From assembly GCF_029024305.1 (NCBI RefSeq), contig NZ_CP118974.1, positions 2,511,069-2,575,068 of the forward strand: 64,000 nt of DNA, written 5' to 3'. This stretch comes from Mammaliicoccus vitulinus. Lineage in GTDB: Bacteria; Bacillota; Bacilli; Staphylococcales; Staphylococcaceae. The notes beneath the pieces are model-generated. The model was not told the origin of the DNA. It was given only the letters and a program-made list of their open reading frames with translations, and made no database searches. Position 1 is the first letter of the stretch; every line of letters begins with the position of its first letter. The translations under genes and the position numbers were made by a program. This document shows, one piece after another, positions 1-12,062 of the stretch.

Positions 1-2075
1 AGGTCATCAATATTTGGCTCTTCTTCGTGAGCTGGCTCTTTTGATTCGCTATCTGAATCTGCATCTTCATTTTTTTCTTCATGAGATACTTCATCTTTAA
101 CTTCTTCATAAGATTTACCAACTTCATCGTCTTCAATATCTAATGTACCTTCTTGTTCTTTTAAGTCACCTTCATATTTATCTTCATCTGAATCATCATT
201 TTCGTTTAAATGAGAATCATCATATTTAACTTCTGGTAACTTACCTTCATGGAATAATGATTGAATTTGTTCAGCCACTAACGTTTCTTCAACTAATAAA
301 GTTTTAGCGATTAATACTAATTGTTCTTTATTTTCAGTTAAAATTCGTTTACAACGTTCGTATTGTTCTTTAATAATACGTTGAACTTCTGAATCAATTT
401 CATACGCAATTTGGTCTGAATAGTTTGGTTCAGATTGCATTTCTTTACCTAAGAATACTTGTCCACTATCAGAACTACCAAATTGTAATGGACCTAATTT
501 TTTACTCATACCATATTCAGTAACCATCTTACGTGCAATACTTGTCGCACGTTGGAAGTCATTATGAGCACCAGTTGATGCTTCTCCAAAGTTAATTTCT
601 TCAGATACACGACCACCTAGTAAACCAACTATTTTATCCAATAGTTCTGGTTCAGTCATAAAGTAACGATCTTCTTTAGGAAGCATCATTGCGTAACCAC
701 CAGCTTGTCCACGTGGAACAATGGTAACTTTATGAACCATTTCAGCTTCATCTAATACACAGCCGATAATTGTGTGACCAGCTTCATGATAAGCAACAAT
801 ATTTCTTTCTTTTTCAGAAATCATTCTTGTTTTCTTAGCAGGACCTGCAATCACTCTATCTGTTGCTTCTTCTATATCTCTCATATCAATTTTAGTTTTA
901 TTAGAACGCGCAGCTACTAATGATGCTTCGTTTAATAAGTTTTCTAAATCTGCACCAGAGAATCCTGGTGTTCTTTGAGAAACTGCTTTTAAATCAACTG
1001 TTTCATCAAAAGGTTTATTACGAGCATGCACTTTAAGTACTGCTTCACGTCCTCTAACATCAGGACGTCCTACTTGAATTTGTCTGTCGAAACGACCTGG
1101 ACGTAATAATGCTGGGTCTAAAATATCAGGACGGTTTGTTGCAGCAATCATAATGATGCCTTCATTTTCACCGAATCCATCCATTTCAACTAATAATTGG
1201 TTTAACGTTTGTTCACGTTCGTCGTGACCGCCACCAACACCAGCTCCACGCTGACGACCAACTGCATCAATCTCATCTATAAAGATGATACATGGTGCAT
1301 TTTTCTTAGCATTTTCAAATAAATCACGTACACGACTGGCACCGACACCAACGAACATCTCAACAAAGTCAGAACCACTTATTGAGAAGAATGGTGTTCC
1401 TGCTTCACCAGCTACCGCTCTAGCAAGTAATGTTTTACCTGTACCTGGAGGACCAACGAGTAAAACACCTTTAGGAATACGTGCACCCATTTTTTTGAAC
1501 TTACGATTATCTTTAAGGAAATCGACAATTTCTACTAATTCTTGTTTCTCTTCATCAGCACCTGCTACATCAGAGAATCGTACACGTTTCTTCTGGTTAT
1601 CATAAAGCTTGGCTTTTGATTTACCAAAGTTCATTACTCGGCCGCCGCCACCGCCGCCGCCTTGCATTTGGCTTAAGAAGAATATGAATAAAAATGCAAT
1701 AATTAAAACAGGGATAAGCGTTGTTAAGACACTAACAAAGACACTTTGTTTTTCTTCTTCTTTAACATTAAATTTCAATTCATCTTGTTTCTCGGCAGTT
1801 TCAGTAATTTTTTTCAAATCATCTTGGTTGTTAAACAAGATAGAAGATGTATATGTTGCATCTTTACCTTTTTTCAGTTCACCGCTAACCATATAAACAT
1901 TCTGTTCGGGTTGAATAGTTAACGTTTTTAAATCGCCTTTTTCAAGCTTCGTCATAAACTCGTTATATGTAAGCTGTTTTGGTGATTGTCCATTGCCATT
2001 AATGAACTGGAAAACACCAAATAGGACGATAGCTAAAAGCGCGATCATTAATATATTTCGAAAAGCTTTTTGCAT
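1..2075 (-). CDS. ftsH: ATP-dependent zinc metalloprotease FtsH, 3' end outside window
   Basis: Membrane-anchored AAA+ protease that degrades misfolded membrane proteins and short-lived regulators. The start ATG at 2073-2075 follows a GGAGGACAAATTGA ribosome site. An N-terminal membrane segment (about residues 5-25) is followed by an extracytoplasmic stretch. A glycine-rich linker precedes the AAA domain, which has Walker A GPPGTGKT near residue 207 and Walker B IIFIDEID. The zinc site HEAGH starts at residue 430. The C-terminal tail after about residue 610 is highly acidic (many E, D, S) and is still open at base 1. About 691 codons are visible, so only the last few residues are missing. It is the last gene of a colinear minus-strand series after tilS and hpt. 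Confidence 0.97.
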   Translation of the reverse strand, partial: MQKAFRNILMIALLAIVLFGVFQFINGNGQSPKQLTYNEFMTKLEKGDLKTLTIQPEQNVYMVSGELKKGKDATYTSSILFNNQDDLKKITETAEKQDELKFNVKEEEKQSVFVSVLTTLIPVLIIAFLFIFFLSQMQGGGGGGGRVMNFGKSKAKLYDNQKKRVRFSDVAGADEEKQELVEIVDFLKDNRKFKKMGARIPKGVLLVGPPGTGKTLLARAVAGEAGTPFFSISGSDFVEMFVGVGASRVRDLFENAKKNAPCIIFIDEIDAVGRQRGAGVGGGHDEREQTLNQLLVEMDGFGENEGIIMIAATNRPDILDPALLRPGRFDRQIQVGRPDVRGREAVLKVHARNKPFDETVDLKAVSQRTPGFSGADLENLLNEASLVAARSNKTKIDMRDIEEATDRVIAGPAKKTRMISEKERNIVAYHEAGHTIIGCVLDEAEMVHKVTIVPRGQAGGYAMMLPKEDRYFMTEPELLDKIVGLLGGRVSEEINFGEASTGAHNDFQRATSIARKMVTEYGMSKKLGPLQFGSSDSGQVFLGKEMQSEPNYSDQIAYEIDSEVQRIIKEQYERCKRILTENKEQLVLIAKTLLVEETLVAEQIQSLFHEGKLPEVKYDDSHLNENDDSDEDKYEGDLKEQEGTLDIEDDEVGKSYEEVKDEVSHEEKNEDADSDSESKEPAHEEEPNIDD

Positions 2076-2167
2076 TCAATTTGTCCTCCTACTCAATTAA
2101 TAAAACTAACAAAAATTTTACCATATTTGTAATTTCTTACGCTAGTAATTAACCTTAATTATACGCA

Positions 2168-2704
2168 TCATTGGTATATTTCTGGTTTAAGCGTACCAAT
2201 GTAAGGTAAGTTACGATATTTCTCTGCAAAATCAAGGCCATATCCTACTACAAATTCATCAGGAATTTTTTCGCCTACATATTTAGCTTCAATAGCTACT
2301 TTACGTTTCATCGGTTTATCTAATAATGTTACGATTTCAATAGATTTAACATTTCTATATTTCAATAAATCGACTATAGAATTTAATGTCGTACCCGTTT
2401 CTAAAATGTCTTCAATAATAATGACATCTCTATTTTCTACTGAAGTACTTAAATCTTTTAAAATTTTAACTTCTCCCGTTGATTCCGTACCACCATGATA
2501 ACTAGATACATCCATGAAATCTAATTCAATATGCGTATCAATGTATTTTACTAAATCAGCCATAAACATGATTGAACCTTTTAAAATACCAACACAAATA
2601 GGTGTCTTTCCATTATAATCTTCAGTGATTTGCTTTCCTAATGTTTTGCATCTTTCTTGAATCTGTTCCTCTGATAATACAACAGACTTAATCGAATCAT
2701 TCAT
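2168..2704 (-). CDS. hpt: Hypoxanthine phosphoribosyltransferase
   Basis: Salvages hypoxanthine and guanine to IMP and GMP using PRPP in the cytoplasm. The PRPP loop [12 protein letters not shown] and the flexible-loop region DVSSYHGGT are intact. The product is 178 aa, normal for the family. An upstream TTG at 2717-2719 would lengthen it by five residues, but the TTGGAG ribosome site covers that position, so the ATG at 2702-2704 (MNDSIK) is preferred. The start overlaps the end of tilS by 8 bases, indicating translational coupling. The tilS-hpt-ftsH order is the classical Bacillus/Staphylococcus arrangement. Confidence 0.96.
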   Translation of the reverse strand: MNDSIKSVVLSEEQIQERCKTLGKQITEDYNGKTPICVGILKGSIMFMADLVKYIDTHIELDFMDVSSYHGGTESTGEVKILKDLSTSVENRDVIIIEDILETGTTLNSIVDLLKYRNVKSIEIVTLLDKPMKRKVAIEAKYVGEKIPDEFVVGYGLDFAEKYRNLPYIGTLKPEIYQ

Positions 2705-3968
2705 TAAAGTCATCTCCAATATAAGTAATAGTTAATGCGTTTTTAAAGTTAGAATCTATCCAAAAGTCACCAATTGCAATAATAACATCACCATGTAAAA
2801 TAATTGGACAATTGTTTCGTTTATGTATGTCTATCTTGTTGTCAATCATGATTCTGTTAACTTTTTTGTGATGTTTATTTCCCCGGTTATAATACTGAAT
2901 ACGATCTCCAGACAATCTCGTTCTTACAAATAAAGGCGATGCTATGTCGTTCGCTTCAATTAACCAATTCCCAAATACATATTGTTCATTACGATTTATA
3001 AATATAGAATTTGCATTGAACTCAATATCTTCACATAGTAATAATTTATCATATGCAACAATAAACTGCCAATCATCAGATATATGAAAGATGGATTGTT
3101 TTTCAAAATTGTCAAATATACTCATCCATTCTTTATAAGCCTTAACGCTGAACCTTTGCTGCACATATGTTTCTAGCAATTGATCTAGTACTTGTGTTTT
3201 AACTAAAGGGTTTAATTGATTAAATGCGCATCTATTAATCACTACTTTATCTAGTTGCTGAACTTCATTATTTATAAATGCTTTAGCTTGATCAATAATT
3301 AAACTTCTTGCATCGTTCATCCATTGATTTAAATCGAGTAAATGTCCTGTTGAAAAATCTTCTCGTTGCTCTATAACCGGTAATATTTTATTGCGTATAT
3401 AATTGCGTGTATATTTATTATCGTTATTTGAAGCATCTTCAAAATAACGAAATGCAAATTCTTGCTGATATTTCTTTAGTGTTGATTTAGATACGTTTAA
3501 AAATGGTCTGCAAATAACATAATCATTTCTTTTTTGAACTTGATTGATGCCTAATGAAGCACGGCCAATTCTTCCAGTAAATAATCGATATGATATTGTT
3601 TCTTTTTGATCATCTAAGTGATGTGCTGTTAATAACACGTCACTCTGAGTGCGTTGCATCATTTCATCAAACCATTCATACCTTATCTTTCTAGACACAT
3701 CTTGTATGCTTTTATTTCGATTAACAACTTCGCTTAAATCTAGTGTTCTAATATATATTTTAATGTTATGTTCTTTACAATATTGTTCAATAAATTCCGC
3801 TTCTTCTTTTGACTCTGACCTTAAACCATGATTAACATGTAAACAAATTAAATGATGATATGTGTGCTTGTATGTTGTATTTAACATGTGTAATAGCGAC
3901 ATACTATCTATCCCAGTCGAAACAGCCAATGCTAAATTATCATTTTCATTCCAAGTTATATCAAGCAT
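2697..3968 (-). CDS. tilS: tRNA(Ile)-lysidine synthetase TilS
   Basis: Converts the wobble C34 of the CAU-anticodon tRNA(Ile) to lysidine, allowing AUA decoding without Met charging. The PP-loop is the staphylococcal variant S17-T-G-I-D-S22 instead of SGGxDS. HVNHGLR and [10 protein letters not shown] motifs follow, with a C-terminal substrate-binding domain after about residue 300. The start ATG at 3966-3968 has a GAGGTG site 7 bases upstream. The frame is open 14 codons further up but without a better ribosome site. The product is 423 aa. It lies downstream of the yabR terminator and overlaps hpt. Confidence 0.95.
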   Translation of the reverse strand: MLDITWNENDNLALAVSTGIDSMSLLHMLNTTYKHTYHHLICLHVNHGLRSESKEEAEFIEQYCKEHNIKIYIRTLDLSEVVNRNKSIQDVSRKIRYEWFDEMMQRTQSDVLLTAHHLDDQKETISYRLFTGRIGRASLGINQVQKRNDYVICRPFLNVSKSTLKKYQQEFAFRYFEDASNNDNKYTRNYIRNKILPVIEQREDFSTGHLLDLNQWMNDARSLIIDQAKAFINNEVQQLDKVVINRCAFNQLNPLVKTQVLDQLLETYVQQRFSVKAYKEWMSIFDNFEKQSIFHISDDWQFIVAYDKLLLCEDIEFNANSIFINRNEQYVFGNWLIEANDIASPLFVRTRLSGDRIQYYNRGNKHHKKVNRIMIDNKIDIHKRNNCPIILHGDVIIAIGDFWIDSNFKNALTITYIGDDFNE

Positions 3969-4013
3969 TGTTACACACCTCAATTTTAAAAATTCACTTG
4001 ATCTGTTCAAAAT

Positions 4014-4044
4014 AAAAAGAGGCTCAACTAATTAGCCTCTTTTT
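4014..4044 (-). terminator. Rho-independent terminator after yabR
   Basis: Stem AGAGGCT / AGCCTCT (4018-4024 with 4034-4040) with an A-run on the left, giving a U-tract on the minus strand. The right side also has TTTTT, so it could act both ways. It lies 12 bases after the yabR stop. Confidence 0.85.
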
Positions 4045-4055
4045 ATTATAATCAA

Positions 4056-4439
4056 TTATCGTTTTGCACCTTTTCCACCACGACGTGATTCAGTTTGTCT
4101 TTTAATAGACGTCAACTTATCTTCACTATCTTTCAAAAAGTTTGTTAATTTCTTCTCAAAATCTTCAGGCTTTGGTTCTTTCTTTGGAGCTTGACGTTTT
4201 GGACGTTCTTTAGCTTTTTTTATAGATAAACTAATTTTCCCATCGTCGGCTACTGTTAATACTTTAACTTCTACTTCGTCGCCTACAGTTAAATGGTCAT
4301 TTACGTTCTCGACGTAGTTATCAGCAACTTCACTGATGTGCACAAGGCCACTTTTACCTTCAGGTAATTCTACAAATGCACCAAAATTCTTAATACCTGT
4401 AACTTTCCCTTTGACTTTATTGCCTACTTCAATTGACAT
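4056..4439 (-). CDS. yabR: S1-domain RNA-binding protein (YabR/GSP13 family)
   Basis: Small ribosome- and RNA-associated protein. Residues 1-70 form one S1 OB-fold, with the characteristic GxVTGIKNFGAFVEL and GLVHISEVAD strands. The remaining 55 residues are a basic, lysine-rich tail ending RRGGKGAKR. The length (127 aa) fits the YabR/GSP13 family, known as a general-stress or virulence-related RNA-binding protein in Firmicutes. It has its own promoter (4481-4509) and terminator, so it is probably transcribed alone as well as by read-through from divIC. The start has an AGGAGG site about 11 bases upstream. Confidence 0.9.
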   Translation of the reverse strand: MSIEVGNKVKGKVTGIKNFGAFVELPEGKSGLVHISEVADNYVENVNDHLTVGDEVEVKVLTVADDGKISLSIKKAKERPKRQAPKKEPKPEDFEKKLTNFLKDSEDKLTSIKRQTESRRGGKGAKR

Positions 4440-4480
4440 ATTATTACTGTATCCTCCTGATATAATTTCACTTTAACCTT

Positions 4481-4509
4481 ATTATATGCTTCTATACAAA
4501 ATTATACAA
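4481..4509 (-). promoter_or_regulatory. SigA-type promoter of yabR
   Basis: On the minus strand, -35 TTGTAT, 17-base spacer, -10 TATAAT. Transcription would begin about 35 bases before the yabR start. Confidence 0.65.
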
Positions 4510-4529
4510 CGTCATATATAGATTATTTA

Positions 4530-4907
4530 TCATTTTTCCGATTCTTTTTTCTCTTCTGGTAATTTAAATATTATTTCACCATCATTACTTAAGAAGTATT
4601 CACTTCTTGCAAGCTTTTCAATATATTCTTTATCATTAAGTCGTTTAATTTGTTCTTTTAACTCGATTTCTTTATCTTGCATTTTTTCATATGTTACAGC
4701 TTTCTCTTTACGCTCTTGCACTAATTCATCATTACGATTTTTTTGAAGAACCAACATGATAATCATGATAAGAATCATTAACAATAATACTCCACCAAAT
4801 AAGGTTAGTCGCTTTCGTACCACTTGGCGCGTTTTATTGACAGTCTTCTTTCGTTTATTTTGAGACTGCGTAAATTCATTATCTAGATTTTTAATTTTTT
4901 GCGCCAT
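4530..4907 (-). CDS. divIC: Cell-division protein DivIC (FtsL/DivIC family)
   Basis: Bitopic divisome protein that works with DivIB and FtsL at the septum. The basic cytoplasmic N-terminus (about 32 residues) is followed by a single membrane helix (about residues 33-56) rich in L, I, M, V. An extracytoplasmic coiled coil rich in E, K, Q follows, then the conserved C-terminal motif with YIEKLARSEY and IIFKLPEE. The product is 125 aa, normal for the family. It follows rqcP by 16 bases in the same operon, the usual yabO-divIC-yabR order. Confidence 0.93.
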   Translation of the reverse strand: MAQKIKNLDNEFTQSQNKRKKTVNKTRQVVRKRLTLFGGVLLLMILIMIIMLVLQKNRNDELVQERKEKAVTYEKMQDKEIELKEQIKRLNDKEYIEKLARSEYFLSNDGEIIFKLPEEKKESEK

Positions 4908-4923
4908 ATACGTACCTCCTTAT

Positions 4924-5190
4924 TTATAAAGAATCTTGTATTTTTTCTTCTTTGATTACTTCAAACATCGTCTTAGCATTTTCTTTATTTGCATGCTCAG
5001 ACAATCCCGTTACTTTCACAACGATAATTCTATTTCCAAGTCTTATTTCTAGTTCGTCTTCTACACTTACCACTGTTCCTGCTTTAGCAGTTTGACCATT
5101 CACTTTAACTCTACCTTGGTCACTTACTTCTTTCGCAAGCGTACGACGTTTAATTAGTCGAGATACTTTTAAATACTTATCTAATCTCAA
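4924..5190 (-). CDS. rqcP: S4-domain ribosome quality-control protein RqcP (YabO)
   Basis: An 88-residue protein made almost entirely of one S4 RNA-binding fold (MRLDKYLKVSRLIKRRT, then GRVKVNGQ). The family stabilises tRNA on the obstructed 50S subunit during alanine tailing with RqcH. The start overlaps the end of yabN by 4 bases (ATGA type), so the two are translationally coupled. Confidence 0.92.
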   Translation of the reverse strand: MRLDKYLKVSRLIKRRTLAKEVSDQGRVKVNGQTAKAGTVVSVEDELEIRLGNRIIVVKVTGLSEHANKENAKTMFEVIKEEKIQDSL

Positions 5191-6353
5191 ATTGTTAAGT
5201 CTCCTTTGTTTATAAATTCTTTTAGTCCATCTTCTCCAAGACCCTCTAATTTGGTTTTATCATACAGCTTCAAAAAGTAATCAGCAAATATTTTTTCTAA
5301 TTTCTCGCGTTCTACTTTACCTTCTTTAATTTTTTCACTTTGCCAAATTCGATTAAGGTCTTCAATATCATTGGCTTCTTGATCTGAAAAGACATGCGGA
5401 TGTCTACGGATCATCTTACTTGTTAGTTCTTGTACCACTTCTCTAACATCGAAGAAGCCTTCTTTTTTACCTATAGAAGCATGCAACATTACTTGTAATA
5501 AGATATCGCCAAGCTCCTCTACCATATGATCAATATCTTCTTCATCAATTGCTTCAATCAATTCAAACGCTTCTTCAATAATATAACGTTTTAAGGAATC
5601 ATGCGTCTGCACTTTATCCCATGGACAACCATCTTCAGATACAAGTGTATCAATCGTATGTTCTAAATATTGGAAATCGTTATACATTTGATGTTCTTCT
5701 AAAATCTTAGGAACAAATAAACTCGTCAAATTAGATAATTCGGCATGATGATCCATTTCGTATAAAGGACAAGTTATAACATCCGCTTCACCCAATCGAG
5801 CGTTAGACACGATCATGACTTCATGCTCGTCAGGATATCTTTCCATTAATGTCACTTTTATATCTGAAGCAACTAATTGGTCATACACTTGAGTAATAAT
5901 CGTATTTGTTCTTACATTTAATGTTGTTTCAGATAAATTAGTTCCATCTAATAATGTAAAGCCATCATTGGGATCAATGTTAACTGCTCTAAACATATCA
6001 TCTAAAAAGCTTTTTCCTCCAAGAATTTTTACATTTGGGAACTTTTCTAACAGAAGTTGTGTCGTTGTTTCTGCAACTGATGGGTCACCAGGAACAGCAT
6101 AAATGACATCTTCAGTTTCAGCTTTTTCAATTAATGTATCTACTATTTCCGTATATACATTAATAAAGTCGTCATGCTTTTCATAAACACTGTCAAAGCT
6201 TTTCCAGTTTATATCCTTTAATTCATTTATGACTGGATGTTCTAATGTTCTCGCATATACTGTGTCAACAGACTGCAGTTTACGATAGACACCCATAGGT
6301 AATTCATCAATACTATAATTACCTAAACCAACAACTACAATTTGTTGTGCCAT
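5187..6353 (-). CDS. yabN: YabN: tetrapyrrole-methylase-like domain fused to MazG pyrophosphohydrolase
   Basis: Two-domain protein of 388 aa. Residues 1-210 resemble the SAM-dependent tetrapyrrole (corrin/porphyrin) methylase fold, starting VVVGLGNYSIDELP with a GDPSVAET loop. Residues 225-375 are MazG, with the metal-binding EEAFELIEA and EELGDILLQV helices and CPWDKVQTHDSL. The MazG half hydrolyses NTPs to NMP and PPi. The methylase substrate in this fusion is not known. It follows the flippase gene by 7 bases. Confidence 0.92.
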   Translation of the reverse strand: MAQQIVVVGLGNYSIDELPMGVYRKLQSVDTVYARTLEHPVINELKDINWKSFDSVYEKHDDFINVYTEIVDTLIEKAETEDVIYAVPGDPSVAETTTQLLLEKFPNVKILGGKSFLDDMFRAVNIDPNDGFTLLDGTNLSETTLNVRTNTIITQVYDQLVASDIKVTLMERYPDEHEVMIVSNARLGEADVITCPLYEMDHHAELSNLTSLFVPKILEEHQMYNDFQYLEHTIDTLVSEDGCPWDKVQTHDSLKRYIIEEAFELIEAIDEEDIDHMVEELGDILLQVMLHASIGKKEGFFDVREVVQELTSKMIRRHPHVFSDQEANDIEDLNRIWQSEKIKEGKVEREKLEKIFADYFLKLYDKTKLEGLGEDGLKEFINKGDLTI

Positions 6354-6360
6354 GATTTAA

Positions 6361-7869
6361 TTACTCCTTTATTATTTTATCCATTAAAGGTAAATGTTTC
6401 CATTCATCTTTTATTAGTATTTTCATCTTTATTATACCTATTATGACTACAATTACGCCAACAATACCCGCCACTAACATTAAAGCTAAATTAGTTAATC
6501 TTGAATCTGCCGGTATCAGTAGTATTATTTGTACAAATACCGACATAATTATAAGAAGTGACATAACTTTAACGATAAATAATCCCATGTTTTGAATTTG
6601 ATAAAGCTTCATTACAAATACATGCAAGACTATTGTGTAGATCGCTAATGACAACACCGTTGATAAGCTTGCTCCTAGTATGCCAAATTGCAACACAAAT
6701 ATATAATTTCCTACCACTTTCGTAATAAGCCCTACAAGTAACGCTGTAAATAATACCCTTCTTTTTAACTTCACTTGTAATAAAGCGGTATACATAATAA
6801 TAAATGTGACAAATACGACAGCAAGCATAAAGATGCTTAATGTTCCGGTTAATTCATTTGTCTTGAAGAAGACTTTATTAAGCAGTGGTAATAAATTGAT
6901 TAAACCAATTGCCGCCGCCATACTAAACAACACAGTTATTTTTAAAGAAGTGTTAGCATACTCATTCACAAGCTTCGTATTTTTCTTTTGCAATTGTTCC
7001 GTTAGTAACGGAATTAAGACAAAACTAAACGTTGTCGTGATAATAAGCCCCATCTGAATAAGGGATGCACCTCTATCAAACACACCTTTTACTTTTATAC
7101 TTTCGTGAAAAGAATATCCTGTTTCTTGAAGCAGATGAATTAGCGTAAACGAATCTACAATTTGCCATAAAATAAGTATCAAATAAGAAATTGCATACAA
7201 AACGGTCATCGTTATAATATTCTGAGTATCTTTCAACTTTATTTCCCAGGAAAATTGTAATTTAGGCTTTCTCTTAAACCAAAAGTAAACAACAACACAG
7301 CTTAACCCTAACACTGAGCCGCCAATAGCTAATGTGCCAGCTTGATAAATAGAGATATCCATTGCTACAAAAAGAACGATAGCAAATAATATGACACTCA
7401 CCCTTAGTACTTGATCAATGACTTGAGAGATCGCAATCATATTCATTCGATGGTTCATCTGATAATATCCACGAACCATCGAGATAAAAACGAGTGGTAA
7501 CATTGCCAAACTAGCCATTCTAATCATAGGCGTTAAATTGGCGTCACCCATCAATTCACTTATAAACCGAGCACTAAGAAATATGACTAACCCGAGCAAG
7601 AAACATACAATTTGTAAAAACCAAAACATCCCAACAATCTCAGACTGTCGTCTTTTAGTCATCCAACCACTCATAACACTTGGTAAAGCGTTTAAACTTA
7701 CCACACTCACTATTGCTACAAGCGGATATACTTGTTGATAAGCATATAACCCTTCATCACCTAGCACATTTTGATAAGGCACTCTATATATCGCACTTAA
7801 TATTTTCACTATGACCATTGTGCCCGTTAACAGCAATACACTATTAAAAATAGGTTTAGATTGTGTCAT
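6361..7869 (-). CDS. MOP-superfamily polysaccharide/lipid flippase (YabM/SpoVB/MurJ-like)
   Basis: Polytopic membrane protein of 502 aa with about 14 hydrophobic helices spread over the whole length. The N-terminal [22 protein letters not shown] is of the kind seen in SpoVB/MurJ-type flippases. The family moves lipid-linked glycans such as lipid II across the membrane. Which substrate this copy moves cannot be told from sequence. Its start lies 14 bases inside the end of mfd, as in the conserved mfd-yabM-yabN cluster. Confidence 0.88.
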   Translation of the reverse strand: MTQSKPIFNSVLLLTGTMVIVKILSAIYRVPYQNVLGDEGLYAYQQVYPLVAIVSVVSLNALPSVMSGWMTKRRQSEIVGMFWFLQIVCFLLGLVIFLSARFISELMGDANLTPMIRMASLAMLPLVFISMVRGYYQMNHRMNMIAISQVIDQVLRVSVILFAIVLFVAMDISIYQAGTLAIGGSVLGLSCVVVYFWFKRKPKLQFSWEIKLKDTQNIITMTVLYAISYLILILWQIVDSFTLIHLLQETGYSFHESIKVKGVFDRGASLIQMGLIITTTFSFVLIPLLTEQLQKKNTKLVNEYANTSLKITVLFSMAAAIGLINLLPLLNKVFFKTNELTGTLSIFMLAVVFVTFIIMYTALLQVKLKRRVLFTALLVGLITKVVGNYIFVLQFGILGASLSTVLSLAIYTIVLHVFVMKLYQIQNMGLFIVKVMSLLIIMSVFVQIILLIPADSRLTNLALMLVAGIVGVIVVIIGIIKMKILIKDEWKHLPLMDKIIKE

Positions 7870-10800
7870 CGTCTACCAAACTTTCGTTTATCACTTTAGT
7901 TAAGAATTTTAAATCATCCATCCATTGCTTCGTTTTTTGTAATTTAAATACCATTTGATTATCTGCCACTGCTATTTTCAGCTTTCTACCTAGAGGTTCA
8001 GTCACTTTGAATAGTACATCACCTTTTAAATGATTGGTCGTATATTCAGATGCTGTTAATTGTATTGTTTTAGCGACTTCTTTAATTTCTGTAATACCGA
8101 AATGAATACCGTTCAACCTAATTTCGACAACATCTAATAATCGTTGCACTTCTACTGGATATTCTCCAAAACGATCCATTAATTCATCTTTTATATCTTC
8201 AAGCTGACTATGTGTCGTGATAGATCTTAATTTTTTATACATTTCAATTTTAGCTTGTTCATTTTTGATATATTCAGCTGGAATATATGCGTCTATTTTA
8301 ATATCGACTTCTAATTGCGGTACTTCAGATTCAGGTTCAATACCTCGCTTCACATTAACTGCTTCTTCTAACATTTGAGAATACAAGTCGTAACCTACAG
8401 AATCTATAAATCCGTGTTGTTGACTACCTAAGAGGTTACCTGCGCCACGAATATTCAAATCTCGCATTGCAATTTTAAAGCCAGATCCTAATTCAGTAAA
8501 CTCTTTAATGGCTTGTAGCCTTTGTTCCGCAACTTCTGTTAACACTTTATTTTGTTCATGTAGAAAATATGCATAGCCAATTCGACTCGAACGGCCAACT
8601 CTTCCTCGTAATTGATACAACTGACTTAGGCCAAATCTATTTGCATCTTCTATAATTAGTGTATTAGCATTCGGAACGTCTACACCTGTTTCGATAATCG
8701 TTGTCGTAACAAGAATATCATATTCTCCACCTACAAAATTCAGCATTGTTTCTTCTAGTTCACGTTCTGACATTTGTCCATGTGCAACACCTATTCTTGC
8801 GTTCGGCATTAACATGGATAACTGTTCGCTTTTTTGGTAGATAGACTGCACTCTGTTGTACAAATAGAAAGCTTGCCCGCCTCTTGAAACCTCTCGCTCA
8901 AGTGCTTCTTTTACAAAGTTCATATTTTGCTCTAACACATATGTCTGAACTGGAAATCTATTTTCAGGTGGCGTTTCAATAACTGATAAATCTCTTACAC
9001 CTAATAAACTCATATGAAGCGTTCTCGGTATTGGTGTTGCTGTTAATGTCAGCACATCTACATTTGTTTTTAATGCTTTTATTCGTTCTTTATGTTTTAC
9101 ACCAAATCTTTGCTCTTCATCAACAACCAACAGTCCTAAATCTTTATATTCTACATCTTTACTTAACAGTTTATGCGTACCTACAACAATATCTACAAAG
9201 CCTGATTTAATGCCTTCTTTAGTTTCTTTTACTTGTTTTGGCGTTCTAAATCGACTCATCATTTGTATTTCTACAGGATATTCTTGCATACGTTCTCTAA
9301 ATGTTTCAAAGTGTTGCTGTGCAAGGATTGTGGTCGGCACTAGTATGGCAACTTGCTTGCCTTCTAAGACAGCTTTAAATGCAGCTCTAATAGCTACTTC
9401 AGTCTTACCGTAACCTACATCACCACATAGCAGTCTATCCATCGGTCTTCTTTTTTCCATATCTGCTTTGATTTCTTCTAAAGAAGTCACTTGGTCAGGT
9501 GTAGGTTCATAAGGAAAGTCCATTTCAAATGTCATTTGTTCTTCGTTATCAGGACCATATTGATATCCTTCAACTTGCTCGCGCTCTTGATATAGCTTTA
9601 ACAATTCATCTGCAATATCTTCAACATTTTTTTGTACTTTCGCTTTAGTTTTCTTCCACTCAGTACCACCAAGTTTATTAACTTTTGGTACTTTATCATC
9701 TGAACCAACAAATTTTTGAACATCATTCATTTGGTCAACAGGCACAAATAATTGATCCGTACCTTTATACTGAATTTTAATATAATCTTTGTGTATACCA
9801 GAAACTTCTAAAGTTTCAACACCTAAGTATTTACCGACACCGTGATGAACATGTACAACGTAATCTCCAACATTAAGCTCTTGGTATGATTTTATTTTTT
9901 CTGCATTAGATAATTTTTGTCTTCTTTTAGATTGTTTACGTTCACGCGCTTTGAATAATTCTTTTTCCGTGACAACAACCAATTTCATATAAGGCAGTTC
10001 GAATCCTTCTGATAAAGCACCGTCCGTTACAACAGCTTGACCTCTTTCACCAACTTGTTCTACCCTATCGATTACTGTTGGTATCTTCATATCAGTTAAC
10101 ATACCTTGAATTTTAGACTTTCTCGTTTCAGATTCAGCCAATAGAACAACTGTAAATCCTTGTTTCATAAATCGGTCAAATTCCGATTGCATAATGTCAT
10201 ACTGTCCGTAAAACCTTTGAACTGGTTTACATGAAAACTTAACCATCTCTTCGATTTCAACTGGCATACTTGCTGTAAATAAAGTAAAATAAGCAACTTT
10301 ATGCTGATTCAATAAATCAGTAAAAGCATTCTCAGCAATGAAGCGCTGTCCTATAAAACCTTGACCCGATTCAACAAGAGATTGTGTAAACTCTTCAATT
10401 TCAACATCTAAAGCATTCTCTGTTTCCTTGATTCGATTATATTCATCTACAACAATCAGTGCATCTTCAGCTAAATAATCTGTAAAAGTTGTAACCTCAT
10501 CATACATAAACGCTATAACACGTCTCAAAATTTGATGATCTTTCAATTCATCGCTTTGCATCAAGATATTTTGATATGTATCTTTTAAGTCTGCACGCAT
10601 TTCAGTCGGTAATTTTTGTCGAGTTTTTTCATATGAATCTTCCATACGTTCTGATAGTTGATTGATTTGTTCACTTGTGAAAATATAATCACTTGCAGTT
10701 GTAATTTCAACTTGTTCAACATTCCCTAAAGAACGTTGTGTTTCGACATCAAACAACCTCATACCATCAACTTCCGTATCAAATAACTCGATACGAACTG

Positions 10801-11365
10801 GGTCAGCTGTTACTGGATAAATGTCAATTAAGCCACCACGAATAGAAAATTCACCAATTGTCGAAACTAATGATTGTCTCTTATAGCCCATATCAACTAG
10901 TTGTTTAGCCCACTCATCTAAATCAATGTCGTCACCAATTTTAATAGATTTGTAGTGTTCATTCCAAATATTTTTTGGCGTTAATTGCTTTTTCAAGCCA
11001 TTAATAGGCACGATAAATAGACCCTTCTTGCCTTGTGCAAGATGGGTTAATGTTCTAATTCTTTCACTCATTAAATCTGGACTTTGTGTTGAAAATGCTT
11101 CTATCATAATATCTTGCACAGGGAACTTAAATACTTCTTCCGAAGGTAGTAATTGCAGGATGTCTGCTTCTAATTTATCCGCCTGATACAAGTTGTTTGT
11201 CACAATAACTAATTGCTTATCATTTTTAAGGTATTGTTCTAAAATAAGCAATGCTTTACTCGATTGATTCAATCCAGTAATCAGTATGTTTTTGTCACCA
11301 AAAATATGTTCTAAATCTTGAAATCGTTCATCTGCTTGTATGATTTCATGAATAACATGCTTCAT
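7856..11365 (-). CDS. mfd: Transcription-repair coupling factor Mfd
   Basis: 1169-aa motor that removes stalled RNA polymerase from lesions and recruits UvrA. Order of parts: UvrB-like N-terminal region (residues 1-450), RNA-polymerase-interaction domain starting near [14 protein letters not shown] (about 500), RecG-type helicase with Walker A GDVGYGKT and DEEQ box (VVDEEQRFG), second helicase lobe with QLRGRVGRS, and a C-terminal TRCF domain. Length and motifs are complete. The start ATG overlaps the pth stop (ATGA), so the two are coupled. Confidence 0.97.
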   Translation of the reverse strand: MKHVIHEIIQADERFQDLEHIFGDKNILITGLNQSSKALLILEQYLKNDKQLVIVTNNLYQADKLEADILQLLPSEEVFKFPVQDIMIEAFSTQSPDLMSERIRTLTHLAQGKKGLFIVPINGLKKQLTPKNIWNEHYKSIKIGDDIDLDEWAKQLVDMGYKRQSLVSTIGEFSIRGGLIDIYPVTADPVRIELFDTEVDGMRLFDVETQRSLGNVEQVEITTASDYIFTSEQINQLSERMEDSYEKTRQKLPTEMRADLKDTYQNILMQSDELKDHQILRRVIAFMYDEVTTFTDYLAEDALIVVDEYNRIKETENALDVEIEEFTQSLVESGQGFIGQRFIAENAFTDLLNQHKVAYFTLFTASMPVEIEEMVKFSCKPVQRFYGQYDIMQSEFDRFMKQGFTVVLLAESETRKSKIQGMLTDMKIPTVIDRVEQVGERGQAVVTDGALSEGFELPYMKLVVVTEKELFKARERKQSKRRQKLSNAEKIKSYQELNVGDYVVHVHHGVGKYLGVETLEVSGIHKDYIKIQYKGTDQLFVPVDQMNDVQKFVGSDDKVPKVNKLGGTEWKKTKAKVQKNVEDIADELLKLYQEREQVEGYQYGPDNEEQMTFEMDFPYEPTPDQVTSLEEIKADMEKRRPMDRLLCGDVGYGKTEVAIRAAFKAVLEGKQVAILVPTTILAQQHFETFRERMQEYPVEIQMMSRFRTPKQVKETKEGIKSGFVDIVVGTHKLLSKDVEYKDLGLLVVDEEQRFGVKHKERIKALKTNVDVLTLTATPIPRTLHMSLLGVRDLSVIETPPENRFPVQTYVLEQNMNFVKEALEREVSRGGQAFYLYNRVQSIYQKSEQLSMLMPNARIGVAHGQMSERELEETMLNFVGGEYDILVTTTIIETGVDVPNANTLIIEDANRFGLSQLYQLRGRVGRSSRIGYAYFLHEQNKVLTEVAEQRLQAIKEFTELGSGFKIAMRDLNIRGAGNLLGSQQHGFIDSVGYDLYSQMLEEAVNVKRGIEPESEVPQLEVDIKIDAYIPAEYIKNEQAKIEMYKKLRSITTHSQLEDIKDELMDRFGEYPVEVQRLLDVVEIRLNGIHFGITEIKEVAKTIQLTASEYTTNHLKGDVLFKVTEPLGRKLKIAVADNQMVFKLQKTKQWMDDLKFLTKVINESLVDDDTI

Positions 11366-11934
11366 TTTATCTCACCATTATACTGGTTCATTACATTCTG
11401 AAAAGTTTCCCCTTTAATTAAAGCTTCACAAGCATCAGCTGCGCGCTCGATCACTTTTTCCATTGTGATCATTTCATCGTCAGAGAACTTTTGAAGCACA
11501 TAACTAGGTACACTCATACCATTTGTTGGACGATCAATTCCGATTCTTATTCTATCGAATTGATCTGTTCCTAAATGTTGAATTAATGACTTAATACCAT
11601 TATGGCCACCAGCACTTCCTTTCTGACGTAACCTCAAACGTCCTTGAGATTGGTCCATATCATCGTAAAGTACCACTAAGTCTTCGATGTCTACGTTGTA
11701 ATAATCCATAAGTGGTCTTACAGCTTCTCCTGATAAATTCATAAAAGTCATGGGTTCAATTAACATGACTTTTTCTCCATTTATTAATCCTATTGTATAT
11801 GCACCTTTAAATTTTTGTTTATCTATTTGTAATTGATGGCGTTTAAGAAGCTCATCTACTACTTCAAATCCAATGTTATGACGTGTACGGTCATATTTTT
11901 TTCCGATATTTCCAAGTCCAACAATACATTTCAT
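11362..11934 (-). CDS. pth: Peptidyl-tRNA hydrolase
   Basis: Releases tRNA from prematurely dropped peptidyl-tRNA. Conserved [18 protein letters not shown] with the catalytic His in [17 protein letters not shown], and [24 protein letters not shown]. The product is 190 aa, full length. It lies downstream of the rplY terminator and couples to mfd by a 4-base overlap. Confidence 0.96.
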   Translation of the reverse strand: MKCIVGLGNIGKKYDRTRHNIGFEVVDELLKRHQLQIDKQKFKGAYTIGLINGEKVMLIEPMTFMNLSGEAVRPLMDYYNVDIEDLVVLYDDMDQSQGRLRLRQKGSAGGHNGIKSLIQHLGTDQFDRIRIGIDRPTNGMSVPSYVLQKFSDDEMITMEKVIERAADACEALIKGETFQNVMNQYNGEIK

Positions 11935-12009
11935 GTTGTAACCTCCATATTAATACTAAGTATATATTATAGCATTTTTATAATTATTTTCATCTAACTA
12001 TACTCAAAT

Positions 12010-12040
12010 AAAAAAACCCAACACATAAGTGTTGGGTTTT
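12010..12040 (-). terminator. Terminator after rplY
   Basis: Perfect 8-bp stem CCCAACAC / GTGTTGGG with a 4-base loop, preceded by A7 (a U-tract on the minus strand) and followed by TTTT. It ends the rplY transcript. Confidence 0.9.
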
Positions 12041-12062
12041 AGTTGTTTAGAAGATTACTTTC

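Noticed and set aside
1285-1896. Plus-strand open frames opposite ftsH
   Set aside because: They are shadows of the FtsH coding frame, with no ribosome sites or recognisable domains.
5187-6353. MazG as a toxin-antitoxin component
   Set aside because: The MazG domain is fused to a methylase-like domain in the conserved YabN protein and sits in a housekeeping operon. No MazE/MazF is nearby.
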